The notes beneath the pieces were generated by a model. It made no database searches and had not been told where the DNA came from. It saw only the letters and a list, made by a program, of their open reading frames with translations. Below, piece by piece: positions 31,831 to 42,371 of a DNA stretch of 64,000 nucleotides. Positions within the stretch are counted from its first letter, which is position 1, and the number at the start of each line of letters is the position of its first letter. The translations under genes and the position numbers were made by a program. Source of the DNA: Symbiodinium natans (taxonomy: Eukaryota > Sar > Dinophyceae > Suessiales > Symbiodiniaceae); assembly GCA_905221605.1 (NCBI GenBank), contig CAJNDS010000205.1:1-64000 (forward strand), written 5' to 3'.

Positions 31831-33690
31831 GACCATCTTGAAGAATTGTTTCTGTGAGTTTTTTGTGAGAAGTCTGTGAGTGCAGTCTGTGAGTTTTCTG
31901 TGAGCGGGATAGGCTTGTGAGAAGTCTGTGAGTGGAGTCTGTGAGTTTTCTGTGAGCGGGATAGTCTTGTGAGTCGTCTGTGAGTGGAGTCTGTGAGTTT
32001 TCTGTGAGTGGAATAGGGCTCGTGAGTCGGCTGTGAGTGGAATCGAGTGGAATCTGTGAGTTTTCTTTCAGTGGAAGAGGCCTGGTGAGTTTTGCGCGAG
32101 TGGAATCTGTGAATTGTCAGTTAGCTGTGAGCGGAAGTCCACCAGTGACTTTGCTGCGAATGGAAGTTTTCTGTGGGCGAAGTTTTTCTTGTGCGCAAGG
32201 CCTTTCGCGAAGAGAAGTAACCTTCAGACAGGCTTCTATACGCAACTCCCTATTCTCATTTTCTAAGTAATACTGAGTGTGCTACTGACGCTTCAGCTGT
32301 CTGAATGTGACATGATGCTGGACGTTGGTCAGGCGGGCAGGGGAGTTGGGGCACTTAGGGGCAGACACGCGAGCTTGGGTTGGGGAGAAATTGCGGCTTG
32401 CGAGCATCTATGTCTACAGTCTACAGTCTAGATGTCGGGTCAGCGGCCGTCGCTTCTTCAGAATTTATAGCCCTGACAGGAGCCTAGTCCTACAGGATTC
32501 AGAGCACCAGAACGTTCTCACAGGATCACAGGCTTCTCACAGACAGGTGCACAGGGGCACAGGGTTCTCACAGGGTTCTCACAGGAGAGGATTCTCACAG
32601 GCTTCTCACAGGCTTCTCACAGGCTTCTCACAGGCTTCTCACAGGAGGCTTCTCACAGGCTTCTCACAGGCTTCTCACAGGCTTCTCACAGGCTTCTCAC
32701 AGGATTCTCACAGGCTTCTCACAGGCTTCTCACAGGCTTCTCACAGGCTTCTCACAGGATTCTCACAGGCTTCTCACAGGCTTCTCACAGGCTTCTCACA
32801 GGCTTCTCACAGGCTTCTCACAGGATTCTCACAGGCTTCTCACAGGCTTCTCACAGCAGTTCTACTTGGGATTCTACTGATTTTCCTATCCTCTCTGGAA
32901 TTGCTCTCGGATTCCTGCAGGTCCGCTGCCGTTACGCCGTAGGAGGCTGCTGTGAGAATCCTGTGAGAGTTCTGCAGGTCCACGGTCTGCTTCGGTGAGG
33001 TCCTGTGAGAATCCTGTGAGAGTCCTGCAGATCCACTCTCTGCGTCGGTAAGCTCCTGTGAGAATTTTGTGAGAGTTCTGCAGCAGGGCCACTGCGGGCT
33101 GCGGGTTCTCTGAGAAACCTGCGAGAGTTATGCGTTATGCAGGGCTTCTGAGAATTCTTGTCGCAAGGCTCGTAAGGTCTTTTATAGAGATGGAGAGGTG
33201 CTGGAGAAGAGAAAGAGGCGAGAAGGCAGAAGAAAGAGAAAGAGAGAGAGAGAGAGATAGAGTCAGATAGTCAGATAGAGAAAAGAGAGAGGAAGAGAGA
33301 GAAGGGAAAGAAAAGATAGATAGATAGAGCCAGAGGAGAGGGAATACACCGATTCTCTCTCGATCTCGCAGACCTCGCCCACAGAATTCTCACAGGGGGT
33401 TGGCAAACTAGACCTAAACGACTTAAACTTCATTCTCTCACAAGCGCCTGCCCTTTCACACATATCTCACAGACCTCGCTCACAGAATTTTCACAGGTCT
33501 CTCACAAAATCTCACAGAACTCACTCAGAGGATTCTCACAGGTGCCTGACTCTCACAGAAATCTCACAAAACTCACTCACAGGATTCTCACAGGTGCTTG
33601 ACTCTCACAGAAATCTCACAGAAACCACTCACAGAATTCTCACAGGGGTTCAGTCAGAAATAATTATTTAGCTCATCCCAATGGTTGCAG
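31780..33690 (+). other. repeat-rich non-coding block between integrase and RT, possible intron
   Basis: 1911 bases separate CAG|GCACTGACC at 31779/31780 from GGTTGCAG|GCC at 33690/33691. Joining there keeps one frame across the gap and uses a GC donor and AG|G acceptor like the host introns. Inside: GTGAGT/CTGTGAG units (31838-32130); more than twenty TTCTCACAGG units (32510-32860); the same words inverted as CCTGTGAGAATCCTGTGAGAG (32940-33130); GA-rich runs (33180-33330); and CTCACAGAA/CTCACAGG units (33365-33645). The two orientations could pair as a long hairpin. No coding frame is credible here. Confidence 0.6.
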
Positions 33691-36600
33691 GCCAGGGGCA
33701 CTCTTAACCCTAGTCTGGGTGTAGGCCTTAACCCCGGTCAGCCGACCACCCCGGTTGATGAAATAGGGGGACTAGAAGGTTTAGACAGTGCCATGGCTGA
33801 ACTTGAACAGGTTCATGAAAGAGCTGAACTTGATGGTGATGTTCAGGAAGCAAAGCGCCAGAGGATCCGGGCAGTGAATTCCCATCACCACAACGATGAA
33901 GTCGTCCACTTAGAAGACCTAGGCCTTGGGTCAGACACTGACCTCAACGAGTCAGTTGAGGATCCGCCTGCTTGGAATGCAACCGACAATTTCGAAGATG
34001 CCAAGAACATCCCTGAAGAGTTGTGGAGGCCTTTTGGGGCCGGTGAGCCTCAGCTGTCAAGTGAAGAATTGGTCCACATTGACGACATAGCTGAAGCATT
34101 CGAGTTAGCCCGACTTGAAACCATGAATGTTCTTGAAAGGCTACCTGCCACAGCTGACTTCAGCGGGTTTAAGCGTCTAAGCACAAAAATGGTCAAAACT
34201 TGGAGAGTGAAACCGTCGCCGAAAGGAGGTGGAGAAGCTTTCCTTCGTCGGGCCCGTTTTGTCGCCCGTGAGTTCAGGTGGCTCAGTGCCATGGTGGACA
34301 ACGAGGTGTTTGCACCTGCATCGTCGAATGCACTTCTTCGTGTGCTGCCAGCTGCGCTTGTTGCACGTCAGCCTGAGGGCTGGACAGCCCTATCTTTGGA
34401 CGTTGCAGATGCTTATCTGACGGTTCCGCAAGCCGTCGATACCATCGTTACCATATGGGTGAGAGGTGAGCAAAGATACTACAAGCTACTCCGAAACCTC
34501 CCAGGCCAACGCTCAGGAGCCAAGGATTGGTTCCAAGCGTTTCAAGCACACCTGATAAAGGAAATGGCCATTGAACCGCTGGTGGAAGCCCCAGCACTGT
34601 TCTCCATTCCTGGTGGTTCAGATGAGGGCCATGGCGGGGGAGGCGGGGGTCTTTGCCACGTTGATGATCTTTTTGCAGTCGGGTCCGATCCGACCATGCA
34701 GAGACTCAGTGAGTGTGTGAAGTCCAGGTATCGCTGCACAATTTCCTTTTTGAGACAACCCGATGACGAGGTCAGTTTCTTAAAACGGAGACACAGATGG
34801 GTCAAGGGTGATGTTTTCTGCATTAGCCCAAACCCTAAGCACGTCGTAGATCTTGCAAGAATCCTTGGCGTCGCCGCACAGCGCCCAAAGGACAGTCCTT
34901 TACCAACAGGCACGCTTCCTTTATGGACACAGCTAACGCCACTTGATGAGGAGAAGTCAGGAATCTACAGAAAGTGCATTGGGGTGCTGCTTTATGTGTC
35001 AAGCGATTATCCTGCTGCACAGTATGCAATAAAGACATTGAGTAGCATGTGTGGGAGTCCCAATGAGGGATCATGGCGGTGCCTGCGCCACCTGGTGAAC
35101 TACATGTTCTTCCACGAGAATCACGTCACTTGCCTTCGGACTGAGGGCAAAGGCATCGGCCTGGTTGTCCGAGATGACACCCACACCTTGGAGGTGTTCG
35201 CTGATGCTGATTGGTCAGGGAACAAATCAACACGAAAGAGCACCAGTGCCGGATGCATAGCCTTCGATGGGATGGTGATTCACACCTTTTCCAGAAGCCA
35301 GAGCTGCGTGAGTTTAAGCAGTGGAGAGAGTGAATATATCGCATGCGTGAGTGCTACATGCGACGGCATCCTCCTTCGCAGTGCCCTGCAGCACATCATG
35401 CGTGTTGATGTGTCCATGCACCTGTTCACAGATTCCAGCGCAGCTCGGGGGATCATGGGAAGGCAGGGATGCGGACGTCTTCGCCATATCTCCGGACGCT
35501 TGTTATGGTTGCAGGATTTCTTGTTCAAGTGGAAGAAAGCGTCGTTACACGCAGTACCGACCCTGACAAATCCTGCTGATCTGTTTACAAAGTCCTTGAC
35601 AGGAGCCCGTGTCCGTACCTTGAGCCACATCCTTGGAATCCGTGATTCACACGATGGATTTTCATTGGTCGGGACAACTGAGTTTGAGGAACTACAACGC
35701 CGTGAGCAGGCAAAGAAGTTTCTTCGTGCTGTGAGGAGCACAGGTCGAGGGAATGCCGAGGTGTTGCATCTTCTTGCATTGCTGGTTCAGGTCGTGGGTA
35801 ACAAGGCTGCGGATGATGAGGACCGAGCACAGTTTGTGCCTGACTCGCCCGCATCAGCAGGCGAGGATGCATACCCATGGACCAGCTTTGCCTTCGTTGT
35901 CACCTTGACAGTGTGCATCGCATTCATGCTTGGCCGTGCCAGCGCCAACACGAACTTTGCATCCCTTTTGGAGTGGCCCTTAGTTAGGTGGGTACGTAGT
36001 TGGTTTAGGCTTGAAGCAACAGAGGCTGAGCAACCATTGCTAGCCGAAGCACCTGCTCTTGCAGAGAACCTTGACACCACATCAGAAAGCAGCCGTGAAA
36101 GTCTAGGCTTACAACATTATTCGCCACGAACTCGTGCAGAAATCCTCGGTCGATCGCCGCCTGCGACACCGAGTGACTCTGAACACGAATCTGAGCAGCC
36201 AGACTCAGAACCAGAAGATGACGATGACGACGTGTATCCTGGAGGCCATGGACCAGCCTACCAAAACCAGGCAGAGCTGGTTGCACTTTATGAGATGGTT
36301 GGTGAAGCAGCAGCCATCGATGTGATGCCAGCCATGCAGCTGATCCCTGCAGGTCAGCCAGCAGAAGTGCAGCAGCCACTGCTACAGGATGATGACATCC
36401 TTCAGGTGAGGGAGGATGCTGAGGTATGGATTGCCCCAGTGAGTGGGACCCGCTTTCATCTCATTGGGGAATGCGATGGTTTGATGAGGGCGCGATATGT
36501 TCGCAGGCTGCTATATCGCCAGTTGCAGCTTGAGTTTCCTGGTCAGTACAGCATGTGTCAGTTATGCCAGCTTTGGGCCAGAGAGCTCGGGCGTCGCCAG

Positions 36601-36711
36601 GACATTGCCCGCTTGGCTGCCATGTTCCACATCCTTCATGTGGGTGGTCAGCAGATCCCAAATCCAGTGCCTCAGAACCTTCCGGAGCCAGAACCGCGCG
36701 ATGATACGTGA
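33685..36711 (+). CDS. pol: copia pol part 3: reverse transcriptase-RNase H with C-terminal extension
   Basis: The first convincing residues follow the acceptor at 33691 (ARGTLNPSLG). The RT core is copia-type, RARFVAREFRW, LDVADAYLTVPQ, then the active site LCHVDDLFAVG with His in place of the usual Tyr before VDD (about residue 324). RNase H is complete: VFADADWSGNKSTRKSTS, SSGESEYIAC, LFTDSSAARG and PADLFTKSL. After RNase H the ORF goes on for about 350 residues: a membrane segment (WTSFAFVVTLTVCIAFMLG, about residue 732-750), an acidic stretch (EPEDDDDD), and a Cys/His-bearing end (FHLIGECDGLM, CQLCQLW). The frame has no internal stop. Confidence 0.9.
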   Translation: MQARGTLNPSLGVGLNPGQPTTPVDEIGGLEGLDSAMAELEQVHERAELDGDVQEAKRQRIRAVNSHHHNDEVVHLEDLGLGSDTDLNESVEDPPAWNATDNFEDAKNIPEELWRPFGAGEPQLSSEELVHIDDIAEAFELARLETMNVLERLPATADFSGFKRLSTKMVKTWRVKPSPKGGGEAFLRRARFVAREFRWLSAMVDNEVFAPASSNALLRVLPAALVARQPEGWTALSLDVADAYLTVPQAVDTIVTIWVRGEQRYYKLLRNLPGQRSGAKDWFQAFQAHLIKEMAIEPLVEAPALFSIPGGSDEGHGGGGGGLCHVDDLFAVGSDPTMQRLSECVKSRYRCTISFLRQPDDEVSFLKRRHRWVKGDVFCISPNPKHVVDLARILGVAAQRPKDSPLPTGTLPLWTQLTPLDEEKSGIYRKCIGVLLYVSSDYPAAQYAIKTLSSMCGSPNEGSWRCLRHLVNYMFFHENHVTCLRTEGKGIGLVVRDDTHTLEVFADADWSGNKSTRKSTSAGCIAFDGMVIHTFSRSQSCVSLSSGESEYIACVSATCDGILLRSALQHIMRVDVSMHLFTDSSAARGIMGRQGCGRLRHISGRLLWLQDFLFKWKKASLHAVPTLTNPADLFTKSLTGARVRTLSHILGIRDSHDGFSLVGTTEFEELQRREQAKKFLRAVRSTGRGNAEVLHLLALLVQVVGNKAADDEDRAQFVPDSPASAGEDAYPWTSFAFVVTLTVCIAFMLGRASANTNFASLLEWPLVRWVRSWFRLEATEAEQPLLAEAPALAENLDTTSESSRESLGLQHYSPRTRAEILGRSPPATPSDSEHESEQPDSEPEDDDDDVYPGGHGPAYQNQAELVALYEMVGEAAAIDVMPAMQLIPAGQPAEVQQPLLQDDDILQVREDAEVWIAPVSGTRFHLIGECDGLMRARYVRRLLYRQLQLEFPGQYSMCQLCQLWARELGRRQDIARLAAMFHILHVGGQQIPNPVPQNLPEPEPRDDT

Positions 36712-37265
36712 AAATGAGCCCAATCACGATGACCGACAACTTTTCGTTGCATGTGTGTTTAAATGAACCCGAATTTGATAGAAGCAATTTCTTGAAATGC
36801 TCATGATGCCTCTTGTGGATGCAGTCACTGGCTGGTACCACTGTACCCGAGCTTGTGTGCAATTTTCTTGAATTGCATTGGATCACCTTCAATCTTTAAG
36901 AGATTGACAACTTTTGCATGTGGCCGGCAACCTCTCCTTTACCCATCACAGCCATGTGATGCCGATACTCTTGCAGCTTGCGGAGCTGGCAAGCAGACTC
37001 GCTTGGAGCCTCAGAGCTCACAAGGTGCCCAAAGGTCAAAGGTTAGGAGGTGCCCGTAGGCCTGTACAAAGCCCACCAAAACGGTGGCGGCCCTGGAGTG
37101 CGGTATGTCCGCCCACGGCAGCAAAGGACAAACCGAGTGTTGCTCTGCACTTGTTGATATGAGGCTTGTTGGCTGTCTTGCTCTGGGCATGTATAGCAGT
37201 AGTTCCCACCAAAATCGTTCTGAAAGCCTGCTTTGCGAAACGCTGCAAATCATCCTTTGGCGGGG
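36712..37265 (+). other. copia 3' untranslated region and polypurine tract
   Basis: No coding frame. The last bases before the right LTR, TTGGCGGGG (37257-37265), are G-rich and could act as the polypurine tract that primes plus-strand synthesis, though the tract is short and broken by C. Confidence 0.55.
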
Positions 37266-37422
37266 TGATCACGATTTCGATGTCTTACATGGGACCCTTA
37301 ACCATGTATTTTCCTTGTGAAGATTTCTTGTGGTGGGATGTTTTGTTTTGCCCAGAAGCTTTACAGTCATGTCTCATGTCATGTGCCGATGCAGCTGTGC
37401 TCGTGAGTATCAAAAGTTTTCA
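37266..37422 (+). repeat. 3' LTR of copia element
   Basis: 157 bp, identical by eye to the left LTR. Followed by TTTTT, matching the five bases before the left LTR. Confidence 0.93.
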
Positions 37423-37427
37423 TTTTT

Positions 37428-38760
37428 TGGGGAACGGACGGCAAGGTTGCCACAACCCCCAGCAAACACGTGTTCAGGGAGCAACCCATGCCTCATTTTG
37501 TGTGCAAACAGCGCAAAGTAGGTATTGATCTCTTTGCTACTCCCCCGGCTACCCATGCCTGGGCCATTCAGGTCAGGTGGCAAGATACAACGCGTGTCCT
37601 TTTCAGGGAGCAGAGCATCGAGGCTCCGTGTCTGACCTTCAAAGTGCGGGCGCTCCCGCGCGCGATTTACCTCATATCCTACCAGTCCTAGCACGCTCTT
37701 GCAGCCCGCAGCCCGCCCTTGTGATGAAGGTGACGGCACGCTTTGGGAGGAAAATCCGGGGACGTGTCGGACAGGCAGAAAAGACAAGCGACATCGGGTA
37801 GACCCAGCCACCAGCCCTAACCTGATTGGTTCATCCCGCTCACCCCGCCCAGTCAGCTCAGCCTGGGGGAGGGCCACCTAGCCACACCGTTCGGTCTATC
37901 GGGTTGGTGCGGGAGCTTCCACTTGCCGATGCCAGCCACAACCTGCGCCTGGCTAAACGGCACTGTCTCCCCACAAGGAAGCGACAGATCCTCAGACCAG
38001 AACTCCTCCTATTTCACCCAGCAGAGAAGTTTCTAGTCGGTCTCCAGGTGCGGTCCGTCACTGTCCATCGCCTGCGCCGAAGCCACCTCCGCCCCCGCCC
38101 CCTCGGACGAGGGAAGCGCCGCACTCCTGCGCCGCGCCCCCGAGACCATTGGGCAATCAGCCACTTCTGCAGGCCCCGCTGAAGCCCACGAGGAGCGGAG
38201 GCTGTGCCAACGGTTTCCCACTCATGCCGAGACTTGCTTTGGCAGGCTCTGGAGCTTGGTAGGTGGCGGCCTACAAACGTATGTCGAGTTCATGGAAGGT
38301 CTCAATGAAAGCCGTTTGGAGGGTAGATCTGCCCTGTTGGACCTGGCCGAGCGTTTGCTCTATCTCCCAGACGATTTTCCGTCAGCCCACTTACAGGTAG
38401 AGGTCCCCTTGATCAATACCTGCTTGACGATGGCGTCAGCTTTGGAGCACCTCCCCAACTATGAAAACGTTGGCCTGGCCCTGTCTGTTGCTGAAATGCA
38501 GGAGGCGGTCATGGGCTTTGGGTTGCTGAACAAAGTGCAGGCTTTTTGCAGGCTGTCCACCTCCTTCCGTCTGTCCAAAGCGCCAACTTCCCAACCATGC
38601 TGTGCTATGCTGACCCTGATCACTAGTTAGACGGCCTGCTCCAGGCGTTTGAGACTCATATCACCTGTCAGCAAGACAGAGCTGCGTCCTTACGAGTCGT
38701 CTTGATTTCACCGGGTCGGGAAAAGGTGCTGACAGAGGACAAGACATCATACCCCATCAA
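37428..38760 (+). pseudogene. decayed coding-like sequence downstream of copia element
   Basis: Positions 38256-38630 hold a frame with a protein-like part (ALEHLPNYENVGLALSVAEM, then LNKVQAFCRLS). The reading then shifts frame near 38570, meets a stop at 38627-38629, and resumes as DGLLQAFETHITCQQDRAAS to about 38757. The pattern is that of one old frame broken by indels. No family is recognised. Before 38256 only weak Pro/Arg-rich frames are seen. Confidence 0.35.
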
Positions 38761-39610
38761 GCCAGGTTCAGGGTTAGGGTTCAACTTTGTTACAACTTTT
38801 TTGGCCCCAGGCTGTATCTAGTTGAACTCCAACCCAGGCTAGAGGAGAGTTCAGCCAAACTCGAAGATAGAAGTTGGGGAAAACTCCAACTTTCGAACTT
38901 TATGTTGGAGTTCTGTTAAACCCAACTCCAACCTGGGTTAGAGTTCAGGTTAACTTCAATCCAAACCTGAGGTTAGGTGGGGTTACCTTTCCCTTAACCT
39001 GGGTTGAGGTTGCCCCCCCCCCCCTCCGGCCTGGAATCGGATCCAAGGTTGTGAAACGTAGAGAAGTTATTGAAATTTAGAAAAGAGAGAATTCGTCTAA
39101 ATCCATCCTTTTCGTTTCTTGGTTTTATTTTGTGCTCATGATTCGAAAATCAGAGAAGTGGAGAGTAAGTATCCCTCATTTCTCGTTTTTTGTTTCTTGT
39201 GTTCATTCTTCGAAAATCAGAGGATAAAGAATTAATCTAAACTCCACCCCCCGTTTCTTGGTTTGTTTCTTGTGTTCATTGTTCGAAAACAAGGCAGAAG
39301 TCGAGAAAAGCAGAAATTTTATCCCTCCTCGTTTCTTGGTTTTTGTTCTTGTATTTATTTCGAAAAGCAGAGAATGAGTAGAGAAGAAATTCGAAAATCA
39401 GAGAAGCAGAAAATTCATCTATATAGGTTCCACCCGCCTCGTTTCTTGATTCTCTTTGTGATCATCATTCGAGAATCAGAGAAGAGAGTAAGTATCCCTT
39501 CGTTCATCGTTTCTTGTTTCGTGTGTTCATTCTTCGAAGATCAGAGGAGCAGGGAATTAATCTAAATTCCACTCCTTGGTTTGTCTTGTGTTCATTGTTC
39601 GAAGGTAGAC
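38760..39610 (+). repeat. degenerate tandem repeat region
   Basis: 38765-39010 has loosely repeated words (CCAACCYRGG, AACTTCAA). 39060-39610 has about five units of 80-120 bp, each with TCGTTTCTTG, a GTGTTCATT or GTGATCATCATT word, TCGAAAATCAGAGAA, and an AATTAATCTAAATTCCAC-like end. The same unit occurs inverted at 8850-9410. Confidence 0.6.
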
Positions 39611-39667
39611 TTACTGTACATTCCACCCTCATTGCGCTCAGCTCCAGAGGTGGCAATTTGGCCAAGC

Positions 39668-40629
39668 CAATGAGAGTCTTAACCTGGAACGAGGGGCACC
39701 TCGGACAGCAGCAATGGGCCGAATTGCACACATGGCTCCGCGCTGCTTCAGGTCAGTACTATGTTGTTGCTTTGCAAGAGACTCACTGGCAGGATGCCAC
39801 GGAGTTTGATGTGGAGGGGTGGCACTGCATATCCTCGGCACACAAAGGCAAGGCCAGAGCGCCCAAGTCCAAAAGCCGTGCATCTAATCAGCGTGCGGAG
39901 GCTGACTCGACTCCAGCCTGCAACACATGATGACAAAAGGGCAGATGGTGTTATGCTTCTCGTTGCCCCCCACATTGCCAAGGCAACCATCAGGTGGCGA
40001 GAGTATAGGGGCCGAGTCTTGGAGGCAGTCTTCCAGTGGAAGGGAGCACGAATACACGTGGTCTCCGTCTACCAGCATGTGTGGTCTACTGCAAAGACCT
40101 CTCAGCAGAACCAAGAGGTCAGAGCCACATGCTTGGAAGCAGTCCTTCGGGCAATCAGGAGTGTCCCATGAGAGACACTTTGATCAGTCTCAATGCCACG
40201 TTGAATACGAGTCCAGGTGTGGTAGGAACCTGCGCCCCGGGATCCCCGCCTCACCGAGCATCGGAAGACGGATACTTCCGACGCCTTGTAGAAGGACACG
40301 GCCTAGTGGCCTTAAACACGTGGGTGTCGGGATCGGGCTTGACGTTCCACACCACAACCATGAAGTCCCAGGTTGAGTACATCCTGGTACCCAAAACGCT
40401 AGCTCGTGGCGATTCAAAGCAAAGCGAACTTCCCTTTAGGCAGGTGGAACAAAGGGAGGACACCTTCCTGTACAGGCCCAGATCCGACCAATGCGACACT
40501 GGCAACTTCCGCCTCCCCCTCCCCCCCCTTCCCCCTTTCGACAAGGCCGCCCTTGAAGAAGCCGTTCGATACGGTAGTGTTCCACTTGTGTTGCCTGTTC
40601 CGATGCCACTCTGGCCGACGCTGGCTTAA
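39668..40629 (+). pseudogene. LINE endonuclease (EEP family) fragment, frameshifted
   Basis: Three frames in turn carry parts of an endonuclease/exonuclease/phosphatase domain as found at the start of LINE ORF2. MRVLTWNEGHLGQQQWAELH and VVALQETHW (frame of 39670, with the catalytic Glu) are followed by ADGVMLLVAPHIAKATIRW and RIHVVSVYQHVW (frame of 39761). Then come LISLNATLNTSPGV, GHGLVALNTWVSGSGLTFHT and SQVEYILVP (frame of 40036). The GDFN motif is changed to SLN and SQIDYI to SQVEYI. No RT follows, so this is a truncated, dead copy. Confidence 0.7.
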
Positions 40630-40639
40630 CCGTTAATGG

Positions 40640-41890
40640 TTTTCAACTTTTGTTGGTTTGCCAAGTTGCTGCATCAATAGTGTCCTTGCAACTGTTGCGG
40701 TCTGTGCGAAAATTTCACATCGTTAAGTACAGCTCTGCAGCATGCAGATTCAAAAGAGGACATTCCTGATTGCAAAAACATTATTTAAGGCGCCTCGCAC
40801 GCAAGAACTGTCCTTGGTGTTGTGCTACGTTTTCCCACACACGGATTACTTCAATGGCTTTTTGTCAAGATGCTCGCGTTTTAACCATTTCGGATCCTTT
40901 GCATGAGAGGAGCATGATTTTGGATCTAAAGTCAAGGCGCGTTGCAGTGTTTTTTCAGGGCTTGGGTCGTTCATGTTGAAGGCTCGGAACTCAATCCGAA
41001 GTTCCCGGCGTGCTTTTCACGACAGCATTGAGCCTTGAACATGGGGGCAACCCCCAAACACCCAAAGTTACGAGAAACCGCTGTTGCATCCGTGATCTTG
41101 ACGACGCAGCTTGTTTTGTGAATCGGAGGGGGCGGTTCCACATCACCTGGAGGGGTGTAGAACGCAGGCTTTAGGGGTGTAGGCTTTTAGGACTTCTAAA
41201 TTTGTTGAAAGGTAAGAGCCGTAGCGTTTCGTTTTAGTCATGAAACTGGCATGCTGCTCGGAAGCGGAGCCTGCGAAGCCAGAGAGGATACCGGCCGAAC
41301 CTGTATCCTGGGCTGAATCCTAGGCCCTTAAACATCCTTGAAACTTGAAACACAGCACCCAACATCCTCAAACCCCAACCCGGCTCCCCAAACCCTGAGC
41401 TGTGAAACGCAAGAAATTCGGCGGTTGTGGTTGATTGGGTTTAGACGTCCCAACGAATGCCGGGCAAGACTCAGTTTTTGAAGCTTCAGGTTTCGAGAAT
41501 GTTAATCTTGTTGTTTAGGGCCCAGGGTGTAGGATGGAGGATGGACCAAGGTCTAGGGTCGGGATTCGGTTTAGCTCAACCCCTAAACGGCCCTAAACGT
41601 TGGAGCTTAGGCTTTGGAAACTTCAGGCACCGTCAACCCAAAACCCCTAAATGGCCCTCGAAGTTCTCTACAGGCGGGTTTTGGCTTAGTTTTGAAGCCC
41701 CCATCTCTAAGCTCCAAAACGTGAATCCCAGGTCCAGCGAAGTGCTTTCGCTCCGGTGTTGGATGTGAAAATGACGGAAGAGTCGGCGAACAAGCAGGGG
41801 CCAAGCTTCTCACAGATCAGGCCGAGCCTCAGAAACCCCCAAACCCCCAACTTGGCCCAACTTCCTACCTGCAATTCTTACATTTTCGCA
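40640..41890. other. spacer without recognised genes
   Basis: No convincing frame or RNA gene. CCCTAAA-like words appear at 41340-41420 and 41570-41660. Confidence 0.4.
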
Positions 41891-41904
41891 TGTCCGGCAC
41901 GCGC

Positions 41905-42060
41905 CAAACCCTAAACCCTAAACCCTGAGCACTAACACTCAACCCCAAACCCCAAACCCCAAACCTCAAACCCCACACCCCAAACCCCAAACCCCAAACC
42001 CCAAACCCTAAACCCAAATCCCTAAACCCTAAACCCTAAACCTTAAACCCTAAACCCCGA
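41905..42060. repeat. CCCTAAA/CCCCAAA interstitial array
   Basis: Perfect CCCTAAA and variant CCCCAAA heptamers in tandem. TTTAGGG is the plant-type telomere repeat also reported for dinoflagellates; here it is internal to the sequence on both sides. Confidence 0.85.
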
Positions 42061-42168
42061 AGCCCTTATGGGAAGTTCATGGTGGGACCTGAAACCAGAA
42101 CCCCTCAGGTTGTCGCTGTCGGGCTTGCATCTGCAGCAGGCGCTTTGGACCGATCTAACCTTTCTACT

Positions 42169-42262
42169 TGGAGGTTCATGGTACTTCGGTACCCAAGTAT
42201 AACGGCACTTATCACCCAATTGTCACCTTAATTAGGTGGGTTGTAAGTACCCTGAAGCCAGA
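42169..42262 (-). mobile_element. small non-autonomous element, inverted relative of 45190-45293
   Basis: TACTTGGAGGTTCATGGTAC followed by a TTCGGTACCCAAGTATAAC run is the reverse complement, with a few changes, of 45253-45293. The other ends also correspond (GTAAGTACCCTGA here, GGGTCCTTACTA there). Two diverged copies of a ~95-105 bp element in opposite orientation. Confidence 0.5.
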
Positions 42263-42371
42263 CCCTGAGCTAAACACTGAACATGAAACACCTTGAGAAA
42301 AATGTCGTGAGATCTAGATCTCTACCTCAAACCCATCTTCAACCCAACTCTTTTCGGTCCCGTCTCAGCAG

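Larger units (their letters stand above)
26992..37422 (+). mobile_element. Ty1/copia-type LTR retrotransposon, full length, 10.4 kb
   Basis: Identical 157 bp LTRs (26992-27148 and 37266-37422), both TG...CA. A 5 bp target duplication TTTTT lies at 26987-26991 and 37423-37427, although the site is within a T run. A primer-binding site follows the left LTR. Domains in order: gag with zinc knuckle, protease, SAP-like segment, integrase, RT, RNase H. Integrase before RT defines the copia group. The element has a ~720-base leader with extra ORFs, a frameshift near the end of integrase, a ~1.9 kb repeat-rich non-coding block and a C-terminal extension after RNase H. LTR identity implies recent insertion. 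Confidence 0.93.

Noticed and set aside
32510..32860. CRISPR-like array of regular repeats
   Set aside because: Units of about 10-11 bp without unique spacers, inside a eukaryotic retrotransposon; it is a simple tandem repeat.
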